Of a DNA stretch of 64,000 nucleotides, positions 34,803 through 43,497 are shown in pieces; positions within the stretch are counted from its first letter, which is position 1, and every line of letters begins with the position of its first letter. The notes under the pieces are model-generated. The model saw only the letters and a program-made list of their open reading frames with translations, was not told the origin of the DNA and did not search any database. The DNA is from Gottfriedia acidiceleris (GTDB lineage: Bacteria > Bacillota > Bacilli > Bacillales > Bacillaceae_G): NCBI RefSeq assembly GCF_023115465.1, contig NZ_CP096034.1:2294001-2358000 (forward strand), read 5' to 3'. The translations under genes were made by a program, and so were the position numbers.

Positions 34803-35816
34803 ATGTATAGAGTAGTAAGTTTATTTGCTGGAATTGGTGGCATTTGTTTGGGATTTAACAGCACAATACTAAATGGTGAGCAAGCTGCTAAAGTAATTTG
34901 GGCAAATGAAATCGACAGTCATTCTTGTTTAACATACCAATTGAACTTTGGTAATAATAACTTGTGGCAAGGTGACATTAATGAGATTAATGAGAAAATT
35001 CCATTTGTTGACATATTAACAGGGGGGGTTCCTTCCGAAGTTTTTAATAGTGAAGGAAATCACAATGGATATGATCGCACGAGAAAAACATTATTTGGTG
35101 AATTCTTTCGCTTTATTAGAGATCATAAGCCGCGTGCGGTTTTACTTGAAAACGTAAAAGATCTCCTAAATCACGATAATGGTAATACTTTGAGGATTAT
35201 TAAAGAGAGTTTATACGAAGAAGGTTATATTATTGCACAGCATATTTTTAACTCATCTGAATATGGAAATGTTCCTCAAAAACGAGAACGGATTTATTTA
35301 GTGGGATTTCTTGACTTGAGAGTATTTGATGAATATATGAGAAACCCAATTCTTCCAATAGAATTAACTCGTACAATTCAGGATATTATTGAGCCTGAGG
35401 AACGCAAGGATGAATCTTTTTATTTTACAAGCAAATCACAGTATTTTGATTTGTTACGCAAAAACGTGATAAATTCGAATGAATTATACAATTTACCAAG
35501 CATTTATATGAGAGAAAATCTAAATAATTCATGTCCGAAACTAATTGAAAAAATGATTGCTGGTGGACATAATGTTCCTATAGTATTAGACCAACATGGC
35601 ATACGTAAAATAACACCAAGGGAGGCACTTTCATTACAAGGATTTCCTGAGGCATTTCTATTTCCAAAAGGTTTGGCGTTAAGCCATCTATATAGTCAAG
35701 CTAGAAACTCTGCAACAGTTCCTGTTGTACAACGTATTGCACAAAACATGGTCAACGCTTTATATTATTACGATCGAATTAACCAGTCAGTATCTGAATA
35801 TGCACATACTGAATAG
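34803..35816 (+). CDS. DNA cytosine-5 methyltransferase homologue lacking the catalytic cysteine
   Basis: This 337-residue protein has nearly all C5-methyltransferase motifs in order: motif I SLFAGIGGICLGF (AdoMet binding), ENVKDLL (motif VI), the QKRERIYLVGF block (motif VIII), the SLQGFPEAFLFP block (motif IX) and motif X ARNSATVPVVQRIAQNM. Motif IV, normally G-x-PCQPFS, reads GGVPSEVFNSEG, with Ser78 in place of the catalytic Cys (codon TCC) and Glu for Gln. Without that Cys, methyl transfer by the known mechanism should fail. The frame is otherwise intact, so a binding-only role, an unusual activity or early decay are possible. No restriction gene is beside it. Confidence 0.85.
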   Translation: MYRVVSLFAGIGGICLGFNSTILNGEQAAKVIWANEIDSHSCLTYQLNFGNNNLWQGDINEINEKIPFVDILTGGVPSEVFNSEGNHNGYDRTRKTLFGEFFRFIRDHKPRAVLLENVKDLLNHDNGNTLRIIKESLYEEGYIIAQHIFNSSEYGNVPQKRERIYLVGFLDLRVFDEYMRNPILPIELTRTIQDIIEPEERKDESFYFTSKSQYFDLLRKNVINSNELYNLPSIYMRENLNNSCPKLIEKMIAGGHNVPIVLDQHGIRKITPREALSLQGFPEAFLFPKGLALSHLYSQARNSATVPVVQRIAQNMVNALYYYDRINQSVSEYAHTE

Positions 35817-35919
35817 AGAAAACGAAGTTTCATCACATGAAACACCTAATACTGACCCATTTTTTTATTGGGATTTCCTTGATACTGAATTAGCTTTTGC
35901 TCGATAATCAGTTTGTGTT

Positions 35920-36204
35920 TCAAAAGTAATGAAATTGCTTCTTGATAATCATCGTACACAGAACATTAGTCATTACAGCTTCTAAATAATATATTAACCA
36001 ATTTCCATCGGAGTTATCCTTTATTAGATCTCTCCTTTGAGGAGACAAATTAGGCTCAGCATAAAAACTTATATGTTTTTTTATCATCTTAATTGATTCA
36101 TCATTTAATATAATTCTTGGATTTATTGCTAGATTACTTTCTAGTTCATGTGATTCAATTATAGAGGGTCCATGTGCAAATTCACTAGATTTTGTCTGAA
36201 TTTT
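35920..36204 (-). pseudogene. C-terminal remnant of a class III cyclase-like protein
   Basis: The minus strand reads IQTKSSEFAHGPSIIESHEL, then ESNLAINPRIILNDESIKMI, then a WLIYYLEAV block, ending at TGA (35920-35922). The HGPSIIESHELE...AINPRII pattern recalls the C-terminal part of bacterial adenylate/guanylate-cyclase-like proteins (FGPALIEAYELE...AIYPRII). An in-frame stop at 36205-36207 and the lack of a start or RBS show that it is broken. The family link is a pattern memory and moderate at best. Confidence 0.45.
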
Positions 36205-36309
36205 TTAGTGGATATGATAATAAAAATTAGATGTTTAAAATTTTACTCAATTTAGGTTTTATGAGTATGTGATTCGAAATAATATTTTTGATAAAGTAGG
36301 TTGAGAAGT

Positions 36310-37962
36310 ATGACAGTTGCTAGTTCAATAGAATTACTTGATGAGACGGCATTTGATGAAGGTCTTCCTCCTTCGCAGTCGTTGATGCAGCAATTTGAAA
36401 AAATGATTGTGACGACTTTATTACGTTCTTTTGCGCTAGACTTTATGATTAAAGATCAAGATGGAGGAAATGTCGATACTCCTCTTACTGCCCGAGAGTA
36501 TGGGTTGAAGGAAGAGAAAGCACAAAATCGTTACCAAAACAAAGGTGACTATAATTCAAATTCCTTTAAGGGTGCTACAAATTACAAGGATCGAAACAAA
36601 CACGCATCTTTGCAACGCGATGAAGGTCAACTTAGAGATGCCTATACGGGTCAAAAGATTTCCCGTAATGAAAAATATGATTTAGACCACACGATTGCAA
36701 CAAAGGAAATTCATGAGGATCCAGCCGTATATTTAGTAAAATTAAATGGTGTAGATTTAGCAAATTCTGAAACGAATTTAAATCATACCAATTATTCGAT
36801 TAATCGCTCCAAAAAGCAAAAAAAGATGACCGAGTTTTTAACTGACCTCGATAAAAGGCAAGCTGAATACGATAGCCGCTTGACATATTTGAAAAACCAA
36901 CCGAATCTAACGGAAAAAGAAAGAGGCGAGTTACAGAAGCTAACAAACCTTCGTAAAGCGAATACAGAAATGATGAAGGAAGCCGATGAGAAGGCTCGGA
37001 GAGAATACAACAAAACCATTACCAAAGCCTATTTAAGTGATAAAGATACATATATGAACGTAGGGAAAGATGCATTAAAGACGGGCGGAAAAATGGCAGT
37101 ACGCCAGGCGCTAGGTATTATTTTAGCTGAAGTATGGGTGATCGCTCGTCAAAAGTTTCCTATAATCATAGAAAAAATGAGGACTGAATTTTCCTTGAAA
37201 GAATTCTTCATTCAGGTAGTAGATGTATTTAGAGAAGCTTTTGAGAAGGTAAAGATGAAGTTTAAGGACCTCATTGCTAGTTTTGCGGATGGGTTATTAG
37301 CGGGACTTCTTTCATCTGTATCTACATTTATCATAAATTTCTTTACGAGTACAGCAAAACGAGTAGTGAAAATGATTCGTGATATATGGGGCAGCATTAC
37401 CCAAATCTTTAAGCTGCTAGTATTTAACCCTGATCAACTACCACCAGGAGAATTAATTCGAGCTATTTCAAAAATTATTGTATTGGCTGTTGCGGTATTA
37501 GCTGGTAATTTTGTAGCCCAAGCATTAGAGGAAATGAAAATTTCAGAACTACCTGTAATTGGTGAAGCACTAACTATTTTCTTGAGCGGGTTAACGACAG
37601 GTGTCATTAGTATTTCGCTAATATACTTCATTGACCACTCGAATGAAGTTGAAAAGCTAGTAAACTACTTAAATATATTTGCTGATCAGTTTGAGGCAAA
37701 GCGGATTCATTATCAAAAGTTCAACGATAAATTAAAACAAAAGGTTAGTGAGTTAGCTCAGTTACCTTTAGAAGAGTTAAATAAACAATTAGATCGTGTA
37801 ACAACTATGACTAGTCAAATGAATTTGGCTGCCACAGATGAACAACTGAATTCAATCGTTTCCAAAACAGCAAACGAGATGCAGCTTGCTCTACCTTATC
37901 AAGACCGAGTAGGCTTAAAGCAATTAATGAACGATGAAAGTTTGACTTTACATTTTGAATAG
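36310..37962 (+). CDS. HNH-like nuclease domain fused to membrane helices
   Basis: A 550-residue protein. Residues ~95-175 contain an HNH-like core: DAYTGQKIS, KYDLDHTIATKEIHEDP (Asp124-Leu-Asp126-His127), then ETNLNHTNYSINRSKKQ supplying the later Asn residues. A charged coiled-coil stretch follows (about 180-240). Residues ~310-445 have three hydrophobic segments (FADGLLAGLLSSVSTFIINF, KIIVLAVAVLAGNFVAQAL, and a GLTTGVISISLIYFI segment). It is likely a membrane-associated nuclease, a design seen in defence effectors. The next gene starts 11 bases on and is probably its partner. The ATG is preferred over TTG nine bases earlier. Confidence 0.7.
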   Translation: MTVASSIELLDETAFDEGLPPSQSLMQQFEKMIVTTLLRSFALDFMIKDQDGGNVDTPLTAREYGLKEEKAQNRYQNKGDYNSNSFKGATNYKDRNKHASLQRDEGQLRDAYTGQKISRNEKYDLDHTIATKEIHEDPAVYLVKLNGVDLANSETNLNHTNYSINRSKKQKKMTEFLTDLDKRQAEYDSRLTYLKNQPNLTEKERGELQKLTNLRKANTEMMKEADEKARREYNKTITKAYLSDKDTYMNVGKDALKTGGKMAVRQALGIILAEVWVIARQKFPIIIEKMRTEFSLKEFFIQVVDVFREAFEKVKMKFKDLIASFADGLLAGLLSSVSTFIINFFTSTAKRVVKMIRDIWGSITQIFKLLVFNPDQLPPGELIRAISKIIVLAVAVLAGNFVAQALEEMKISELPVIGEALTIFLSGLTTGVISISLIYFIDHSNEVEKLVNYLNIFADQFEAKRIHYQKFNDKLKQKVSELAQLPLEELNKQLDRVTTMTSQMNLAATDEQLNSIVSKTANEMQLALPYQDRVGLKQLMNDESLTLHFE

Positions 37963-37973
37963 GAGTCTCGTAT

Positions 37974-38858
37974 ATGGTGTTATTCGATAAACTAAAGAAT
38001 ATTTCAAAGGCTGTTGTAGATGAATTGGTAACGGATGTTATTATACCGTCACTCATTCATACAGGAAAGATTATGAACGAAAATGGAAAAAGTATTGCTA
38101 CAAACATTCAATCGAAGAATAAGGAAGTATTAGATCGTATATCATTGCTCGAGGATATGCAGGGACAAGGCGAAAGGTTAGAAAAGGGCATTGATCGGAA
38201 TTTGACCATGATAAAAGCAAGAAGGTATAATCTTATATTACAATTAACTAGGTTCGACGATGTATTTGAGAAAATCCATAACCGACCGTCGTACAAAATC
38301 AAATCTGGAAACTTCGAAATTCCTGTGTATGACTTATTAAATATGCCGTCTCCTGATACGGATTATGATAAATTAGATAACTTCCTAGTGGATATGTATG
38401 CCGAAGATGCAGGTATACTACAAGGACTATGCCGTACTCCCGTCTTTGCTGCAATCTTGATATTCCGTCAAAAAGCACTAGTGAATAAATTCGACAATTT
38501 ATTAGTTGAAGTCAATCAATGCATCGATAATTTAATATCATTAGTACATTACTTAATGAAAATAAATACCACATCAAGCAATCTATCAAAAGAATTAACT
38601 GAACTTGAAGTTGTTTTCAAAGAACAAGTAGATAAACTTTCAAAAATTGTGAGTGTAAAAATGGATTTTGAAGAATTTAGCGAAGAAGAAATAACTATTT
38701 TAGATACGAATATTAAACTAGTTGGAATTATTCTAAAGCTTATGAATGCTCACATTTGTGATAAAAAAGAAGTGTCTGCACAAGGATTTGCAAAGGTTAA
38801 TATCGATGAGGTATTGAAAGTAGTCAAAGAGTCTGAAAAGGTAAGGTTGGCAGTATAA
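37974..38858 (+). CDS. Helical partner protein of the HNH-membrane gene
   Basis: A 294-residue, mostly alpha-helical protein starting MVLFDKLKNISKAVVDELVT, with coiled-coil-like stretches (residues ~35-70 and ~180-225) and no clear membrane span or catalytic motif. GGAG lies eight bases before ATG and the gene is 11 bases after the HNH-membrane gene, so they form a two-gene operon. It may sense a trigger or hold the nuclease inactive. No family is recognised; this is inference from layout. Confidence 0.7.
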   Translation: MVLFDKLKNISKAVVDELVTDVIIPSLIHTGKIMNENGKSIATNIQSKNKEVLDRISLLEDMQGQGERLEKGIDRNLTMIKARRYNLILQLTRFDDVFEKIHNRPSYKIKSGNFEIPVYDLLNMPSPDTDYDKLDNFLVDMYAEDAGILQGLCRTPVFAAILIFRQKALVNKFDNLLVEVNQCIDNLISLVHYLMKINTTSSNLSKELTELEVVFKEQVDKLSKIVSVKMDFEEFSEEEITILDTNIKLVGIILKLMNAHICDKKEVSAQGFAKVNIDEVLKVVKESEKVRLAV

Positions 38859-38886
38859 ATGGTTCCTTTACTTCAAAATTAAATCA

Positions 38887-39012
38887 ATGGTATCGAGTTT
38901 AGGTGTACTCTTGGTTGCCAATGCGATTTATGGTACAAGGTCAACGATAATTGTTTATTTTGGTAAAGGGTTGGCTTGGAATTCTACTGTATATACCTTT
39001 TTTGGATTGTAG
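38887..39012 (+). pseudogene. Possible remnant of a YczE-like membrane protein
   Basis: A 41-codon frame, MVSSLGVLLVANAIYGTRST and on, without RBS. The hydrophobic LGVLLVANAIYGT pattern resembles the start of YczE/DUF6198-type membrane proteins, which are about 200 residues long. It ends at TAG. Weak evidence. Confidence 0.25.
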
Positions 39013-39098
39013 TAAGCATGGTAATCATACGAGGATCTGCATATAACTTAATTTGAAAAATGGGAAATTACAAAACCATTAATAAGAAGGCTAACTAT

Positions 39099-39136
39099 AA
39101 ACAAGCCGTTTTCTAGTTGGAAAACGGCTTGTTTTG
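39099..39136 (+). terminator. Strong hairpin terminator
   Basis: AAACAAGCCGTTTTC pairs with GAAAACGGCTTGTTT, then T. A second hairpin, AGGAACTGAT/ATCAGTTCCT, lies at 39194-39219 and could serve the minus-strand acetyltransferase gene. Confidence 0.8.
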
Positions 39137-39261
39137 TAAAAGTTTGTGAACAAATGTACTTAAGCTAAAGGAGTGCTTTAGTTGAACACAATAAGGAACT
39201 GATCAATAAATCAGTTCCTATTTTCATTTTAGAAGGAAAATAAAATTTTAGTAAGGAATAT

Positions 39262-39723
39262 TCAGTTTAAATTAAGTTCAATCATACGTTTCTCATCAAA
39301 TGAAAAACCGTATTTTGTATAAAAATTGTTTTGTCTAATTTTTTCTTCGTTATTATGGGCGACTGCATGCCCTTTAATAGTTTTAATTCCTCTAATTTTA
39401 GACCAGTTAATTATAAACTCTAAGAATAAGCTACCATAACCTTTACTAACATCTTCGTTATCCAAGATCTGAATATCATTAATGTAGGAATAAATTTCAT
39501 TAGTAAGTGATTCAGTAAAAATACTGATTGAAGATTGAAAATCTCTAAAATTATCATTTTGATAACTTGTTATGGTTAAAAATAAAAAATCATCTTTTTC
39601 AATTTTTGATAGTAATACTATTTCTGCCTTTTTGGTTGTTTTAAAGCCAACAAATTCTCTTTCTGGAACTAGACTTTTTTGATATTCGAATTTAGCTAAA
39701 AGTTTCTTTTCAATATAATTCAT
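39262..39723 (-). CDS. GNAT-family N-acetyltransferase
   Basis: A 153-residue protein with a GNAT fold pattern in its C-terminal part: INDIQILDNEDVSKGYGSLF (beta4 and the acetyl-CoA pyrophosphate loop, with GYG in a slightly degenerate Q/RxxGxG/A motif) and a typical end NNFYTKYGFSF. It would transfer an acetyl group from acetyl-CoA to an unknown small molecule or protein. It is a lone gene on the minus strand with TTGGGAGA before its ATG. Confidence 0.75.
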   Translation of the reverse strand: MNYIEKKLLAKFEYQKSLVPEREFVGFKTTKKAEIVLLSKIEKDDFLFLTITSYQNDNFRDFQSSISIFTESLTNEIYSYINDIQILDNEDVSKGYGSLFLEFIINWSKIRGIKTIKGHAVAHNNEEKIRQNNFYTKYGFSFDEKRMIELNLN

Positions 39724-39923
39724 TTGAATCTCCCAAAATTTATTTTTATTTGATGTTTGTATCGGCTCAGGGTGATTAATTTTAATTTTTTAATTTTTAT
39801 TAAAAATATTAACTAATATTACCATTTTGATTTAGTGGATCTTATTTGTGCTTATGAAAAGCAGGAGTAATAAAAGATTAATCGAAAATATATTAAAAAA
39901 TATTAAGTAAGCGAGGTGTTTTT

Positions 39924-40796
39924 TTGAATTTATTTACTTTTCGCAAGATGGAAGAAGACCATTTTACAAATATTTTAACATATATATTATCTTCGTATTC
40001 TTATAATTTACTTCCTTCTTTTTTAAATGAACTACTAAATAAGGATGCTAAGGAATTTGAATTTGAAGAGTTAGGTATTGAACTTTTCTCAAAAAAAAAT
40101 TCACGAACACCTAAAAATATTGAATACATAATTGGAATTGCACCATTCAAAAATTTTACTGAGTCAACTGAACTTGAAAATAATTTGGATTCTATTCCAG
40201 ATGCATGGATTTATGGTAAGAATTTTACATTACTTTTTGAATTTAAGATTAGAGGATCGCTAGACAATGCCCAACTTACAGCACATAAAACAAAACTTTC
40301 TCGATATACCAAAACTATTAAATTTCAGTGGGAAGATATTATTCTAGTATTAAAAAAGATTAAAAAGGAAGCCAACGAAATACAAAATTTTTTGATTGAG
40401 GAGTTTATTATTTCAAGCACTCATTTTAATTCCAAAAGAAGATCTTCTGGTATGCCAAATGAAATAATTGGCGGAATAAAGAAAACTGGTCAACTTTACT
40501 TTATTATTACTGGGAGTAAAGAAATTGGTATATACACAGTCGATGTAATATATCCAAACGGGGTAGAAGAAAGATTAAGAGAAGGATTAAAAGGAATTCA
40601 AGAGTCAAGAAGATGGATAGCAAATTATGTTATGAAGAATCACCAAAAATTATCTTTACAATCTATAAATGAACATACAGTTTTAACAGATTTTTGTATC
40701 AAACCAGGAAGAATAAAAAATTCTTGGAATCAATGGCGATTAGGTAGTTATTTAGATCAAAATGAAAACTTTACAGGAGGTAATAATCATGGGTAA
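39924..40796 (+). CDS. PD-(D/E)XK nuclease-family protein
   Basis: This 290-residue product starts at TTG behind GCGAGGTG. It begins with MNLFTFRKMEEDHFTNILTY, an opening common in stand-alone nuclease-like proteins. The core has Asp93 (SIPDAWIYGKNF) and Glu106-Phe-Lys108 (LLFEFKIRG) with a following conserved Gln/His helix (NAQLTAHKTKL). A restriction-like nuclease is the best guess. The next gene, a DUF6979 protein, overlapped its end by eight bases but is now decayed, so the pair may no longer work. Confidence 0.7.
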   Translation: MNLFTFRKMEEDHFTNILTYILSSYSYNLLPSFLNELLNKDAKEFEFEELGIELFSKKNSRTPKNIEYIIGIAPFKNFTESTELENNLDSIPDAWIYGKNFTLLFEFKIRGSLDNAQLTAHKTKLSRYTKTIKFQWEDIILVLKKIKKEANEIQNFLIEEFIISSTHFNSKRRSSGMPNEIIGGIKKTGQLYFIITGSKEIGIYTVDVIYPNGVEERLREGLKGIQESRRWIANYVMKNHQKLSLQSINEHTVLTDFCIKPGRIKNSWNQWRLGSYLDQNENFTGGNNHG

Positions 40797-41030
40797 ATAC
40801 TGATTTGCTGCTTTAAGATCAATTGAAATAATCAAAGAAAAATTACAAAATGAGCCACTTTAGGCATGGAATCAAGCAACATCTGAAATTTTTGGTAAAG
40901 GAACTTCTAGTCAAATGAAGAGTTGTCCAAAAATGCTTTTTTGGTCTTTGTGAACTAGGTGAAATAGAAGTAAACCCAGGAAACCCAAATGTGACCATCA
41001 CTCCAAATCACTCTGGAAAAACAATTTGAT
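40789..41030 (+). pseudogene. Decayed DUF6979-family gene
   Basis: From ATG at 40789 (AGGAGG upstream) the frame reads MGKY, stop, FAALRSIEIIKEKLQNEPL, stop, AWNQATSEIFGKGTSSQMKS and CPK; after a frameshift it continues as GLCELGEIEVNPGNPNVTIT. The AW..AT.EIFGKGTSSQ.K.CPK..F.GLCE pattern is that of the small DUF6979 family (about 80-90 residues). Two in-frame stops and at least one frameshift make it a pseudogene. It overlapped the nuclease gene before it. Confidence 0.65.
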
Positions 41031-41209
41031 TCGACTCTAGTTTTCTATAAAAAATACAAAATTCCCTTTAAACTATAAAATATCTGTAAGGTTACAATTT
41101 GAAAGATTTTAGAGGAAAAGAAGAATGTTCGAGAAATGATAATTCGAATAATACTTTAATGGATGAATATTTAAGTAATATTTCATTTTTTATTGAAAGG
41201 AATCTTAAA

Positions 41210-42187
41210 ATGAACAGTCCGAGCAACATTAAATTATACATAAGAGATTTATTGCTTAAGACAAATGAATTTAACCCAATCACGATATCATCAATAAAAG
41301 ATGAATTAAAACTGATATTTAATATAACGAAAAGTGATAAAAGTATACGTCGCTATATTGAGCAGCTTGACGAATTTGGACTGGATATCGATTTTAAAAA
41401 TGCCAAGCATGGTGAAAAACATTATTACTTAATTGGTCAAGTCCAAAATTTTAGCACTGCAGAATTACGGTTAATTATTGATGCAATAACGTCTTCTAAA
41501 TTCTTAACAAAAAGTGATACAACAAAAATAATTAATAGAATAAAAGAATTGGCACCGATTGCTGAAAGAAAAAAGTTAGAAAACTTATTATTTGTAGATA
41601 ATCAAGTAAAAACAAATAATAAACACGTGAAACATTGGATCGAAACAATTCATGGATGTATTTCGGAAAAATTGATTTTAAGATTTAAATATCATCGTTT
41701 TAATAGAAAAAAACAATTGGAATTTAACCATAATGGTAAGGTTTATGAAATTAAGCCTTATTCTTTAGTTTGGAATCAAAACTATTACTATTTAATTGGG
41801 AATGATAAGTATACAAATCAAATAAAGCATTTTAGGGTTGATCGAATGGATTCAGTTCAATATTCAAATGAATATTTTCAAATAGAATGGTTTGATACAG
41901 CTCTTTATTTGAGAAAAACGTTTAATATGTATAGTGGTGAAGTCCATCGTGTTAAAGCTTTATTTCACCATCATTTAATAAATGTATTAATTGATTATTT
42001 TGGTACAGAATTGTTTGTAAAACAGTTTGATGAAGAACAAATAGAGATAACATTTGATGCAGCTATGAGTGATGGATTGGTCTGTTGGTTTTTAACATGG
42101 GGTTCAGATGCAAAAGTATTAGAACCTCAATTATTGAAAGACAGATTAAAAGAAGAATCGATAAAATTTTTTAATCAATATAACTAG
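41210..42187 (+). CDS. WYL-domain transcriptional regulator
   Basis: The product has an N-terminal helix-turn-helix (SIKDELKLIFNITKSDKSIR, then RYIEQLDEFGLDI) and a C-terminal WYL domain (VYEIKPYSLVWNQNYYYLIG, then KHFRVDRMDSV). WYL proteins bind nucleotides or nucleic acid ends and often repress phage-defence genes. The open frame begins at 41099 (362 residues), but ATG 41210 has AAAGGA eight bases upstream and fits the usual family start (325 residues), so it is preferred. It precedes the SIR2-DUF1643 pair and may control it. Confidence 0.83.
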   Translation: MNSPSNIKLYIRDLLLKTNEFNPITISSIKDELKLIFNITKSDKSIRRYIEQLDEFGLDIDFKNAKHGEKHYYLIGQVQNFSTAELRLIIDAITSSKFLTKSDTTKIINRIKELAPIAERKKLENLLFVDNQVKTNNKHVKHWIETIHGCISEKLILRFKYHRFNRKKQLEFNHNGKVYEIKPYSLVWNQNYYYLIGNDKYTNQIKHFRVDRMDSVQYSNEYFQIEWFDTALYLRKTFNMYSGEVHRVKALFHHHLINVLIDYFGTELFVKQFDEEQIEITFDAAMSDGLVCWFLTWGSDAKVLEPQLLKDRLKEESIKFFNQYN

Positions 42188-42216
42188 CTAGGTATAAGTA
42201 AATACCTGGCTATTTT
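42185..42216 (+). terminator. Terminator of the WYL gene
   Basis: TAGCTAGGTAT pairs (one mismatch) with ATACCTGGCTA, followed by TTTT. It overlaps the stop codon, so the WYL gene is transcribed apart from the SIR2 gene. Confidence 0.7.
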
Positions 42217-42365
42217 GGTTTTGAATTGAATAATAAAGGTTTGTATATTCTGAACAGAATTTTAGAAGTTCAAAAAGTGTAACTCTAAAAAATATAATGA
42301 TTTTATAAGGAAACAATCTTCGCAATGTAATCGAAATTATTATCACCTAACTAGGAGTGAAAAAA

Positions 42366-43463
42366 ATGGAGAATATGGCATGGATGGAAATTATAAATAT
42401 TGGAGCTGAAGGAGGTAGTATTTGTTTATTTGGAAAAAAACTAGATACTGGTGAATGGATTTTTTCTAGAGTAGTGAATGAGATTTTTTATAATGATGAA
42501 TCAAATTCAGATACTAATCAACCGAACAAACTAGAAAATCTTGAAAAAAATAGTGTCATTGGTTGGAAGAATGCTATGAATTTATTAAATGGATACCCTT
42601 GGAAAAGGCTTTCTCCTACGTATGTACATCCAGATTTTTTAAAACTAGTTTATAAGGAATGTAAATTCAAAAAAGTTTCTTCAAGATGGAACCAGTACTT
42701 TATGAAAAATAGTCTAAATGAGGTTGAAGGGTTAGATCCTGCTTGTGAAAAACTGTTAAATTTTATTAAGCAATCTGACTACACTCTTGTATTAACTGGA
42801 GCAGGATTGTCAGTTTCTAGTGGGTTACCCGATTTTCGATCATCAAAAACAGGATTATGGAGAAATAAAAATCCTATGACATTGGCAAGTTTAAATGCTT
42901 TAGAGAATAATCGAAATGAATTTATTGAATTTTATACGGAAAGAATTAAAACTCTACAAGGTGTTTTACCCAATGTTGCACATAAAATATTATCTAAATG
43001 GGAAAAAAAATGTCTACTCAATTCCGTGATTTCGCAAAATGTGGATTCTTTACATCAAGCTGCAGGAAGTGAAAACGTAATTGAATTACATGGAACGCTT
43101 AGTAATTGTTACTGTAATCAATGTAATACCGAGTATGGCAGTCAAAAATTTCTAAATAAAGATTATGAATGCAGCTGCGGTGGGTTTATTCGTCCATCAG
43201 TAGTTTTATTCGGTGAAGACTTACCTTTTAAAGCGATAGAAAATGCTATTAAAGAGACCTCCAGAGCTAAACTATTTATAGTTTTAGGATCTTCTTTATC
43301 GGTTGCTCCTGCAAATTACTTTCCTAAGGAAGCAAAGAAAAATGGTGCAAGATTAGTAATTATTAACAAAGAACCGACTGAGCTGGATAATATTGCGGAT
43401 CTTGTGATTCAACGACCAATTTCAGAAGTGTTAATAAAAATTGACTCAGCTTTACAACCATGA
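42366..43463 (+). CDS. SIR2 deacylase/NADase-like protein with unassigned N-terminal domain
   Basis: This 365-residue protein has two parts. Residues ~1-115 form an extra domain (MAWMEIINIGAEGGSICLFG, then YPWKRLSPTYVHPDFLKLV) that I cannot assign. Residues ~125-365 are a full SIR2 domain: GAGLSVSSGLPDFR from 145, ISQNVDSLH, catalytic His242 in ELHGTLSNC, a zinc ribbon with Cys250/253 and Cys269/271, and VLGSSLSVAPA. A zinc-ribbon SIR2 is closer to protein deacylases than to the NADase type in Thoeris or DSR. Consumption of NAD+ is certain; the target is not. AGGAG precedes ATG by eight bases. DUF1643 follows after 34 bases. Confidence 0.85.
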   Translation: MENMAWMEIINIGAEGGSICLFGKKLDTGEWIFSRVVNEIFYNDESNSDTNQPNKLENLEKNSVIGWKNAMNLLNGYPWKRLSPTYVHPDFLKLVYKECKFKKVSSRWNQYFMKNSLNEVEGLDPACEKLLNFIKQSDYTLVLTGAGLSVSSGLPDFRSSKTGLWRNKNPMTLASLNALENNRNEFIEFYTERIKTLQGVLPNVAHKILSKWEKKCLLNSVISQNVDSLHQAAGSENVIELHGTLSNCYCNQCNTEYGSQKFLNKDYECSCGGFIRPSVVLFGEDLPFKAIENAIKETSRAKLFIVLGSSLSVAPANYFPKEAKKNGARLVIINKEPTELDNIADLVIQRPISEVLIKIDSALQP

Positions 43464-43497
43464 TCAGTAAAAACTCAAATGAAAAGTGAGGATTATT

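Noticed and set aside
34803-35816. Calling the methyltransferase an active restriction-modification methylase
   Set aside because: The catalytic Cys is replaced by Ser78 and no cognate nuclease is adjacent.
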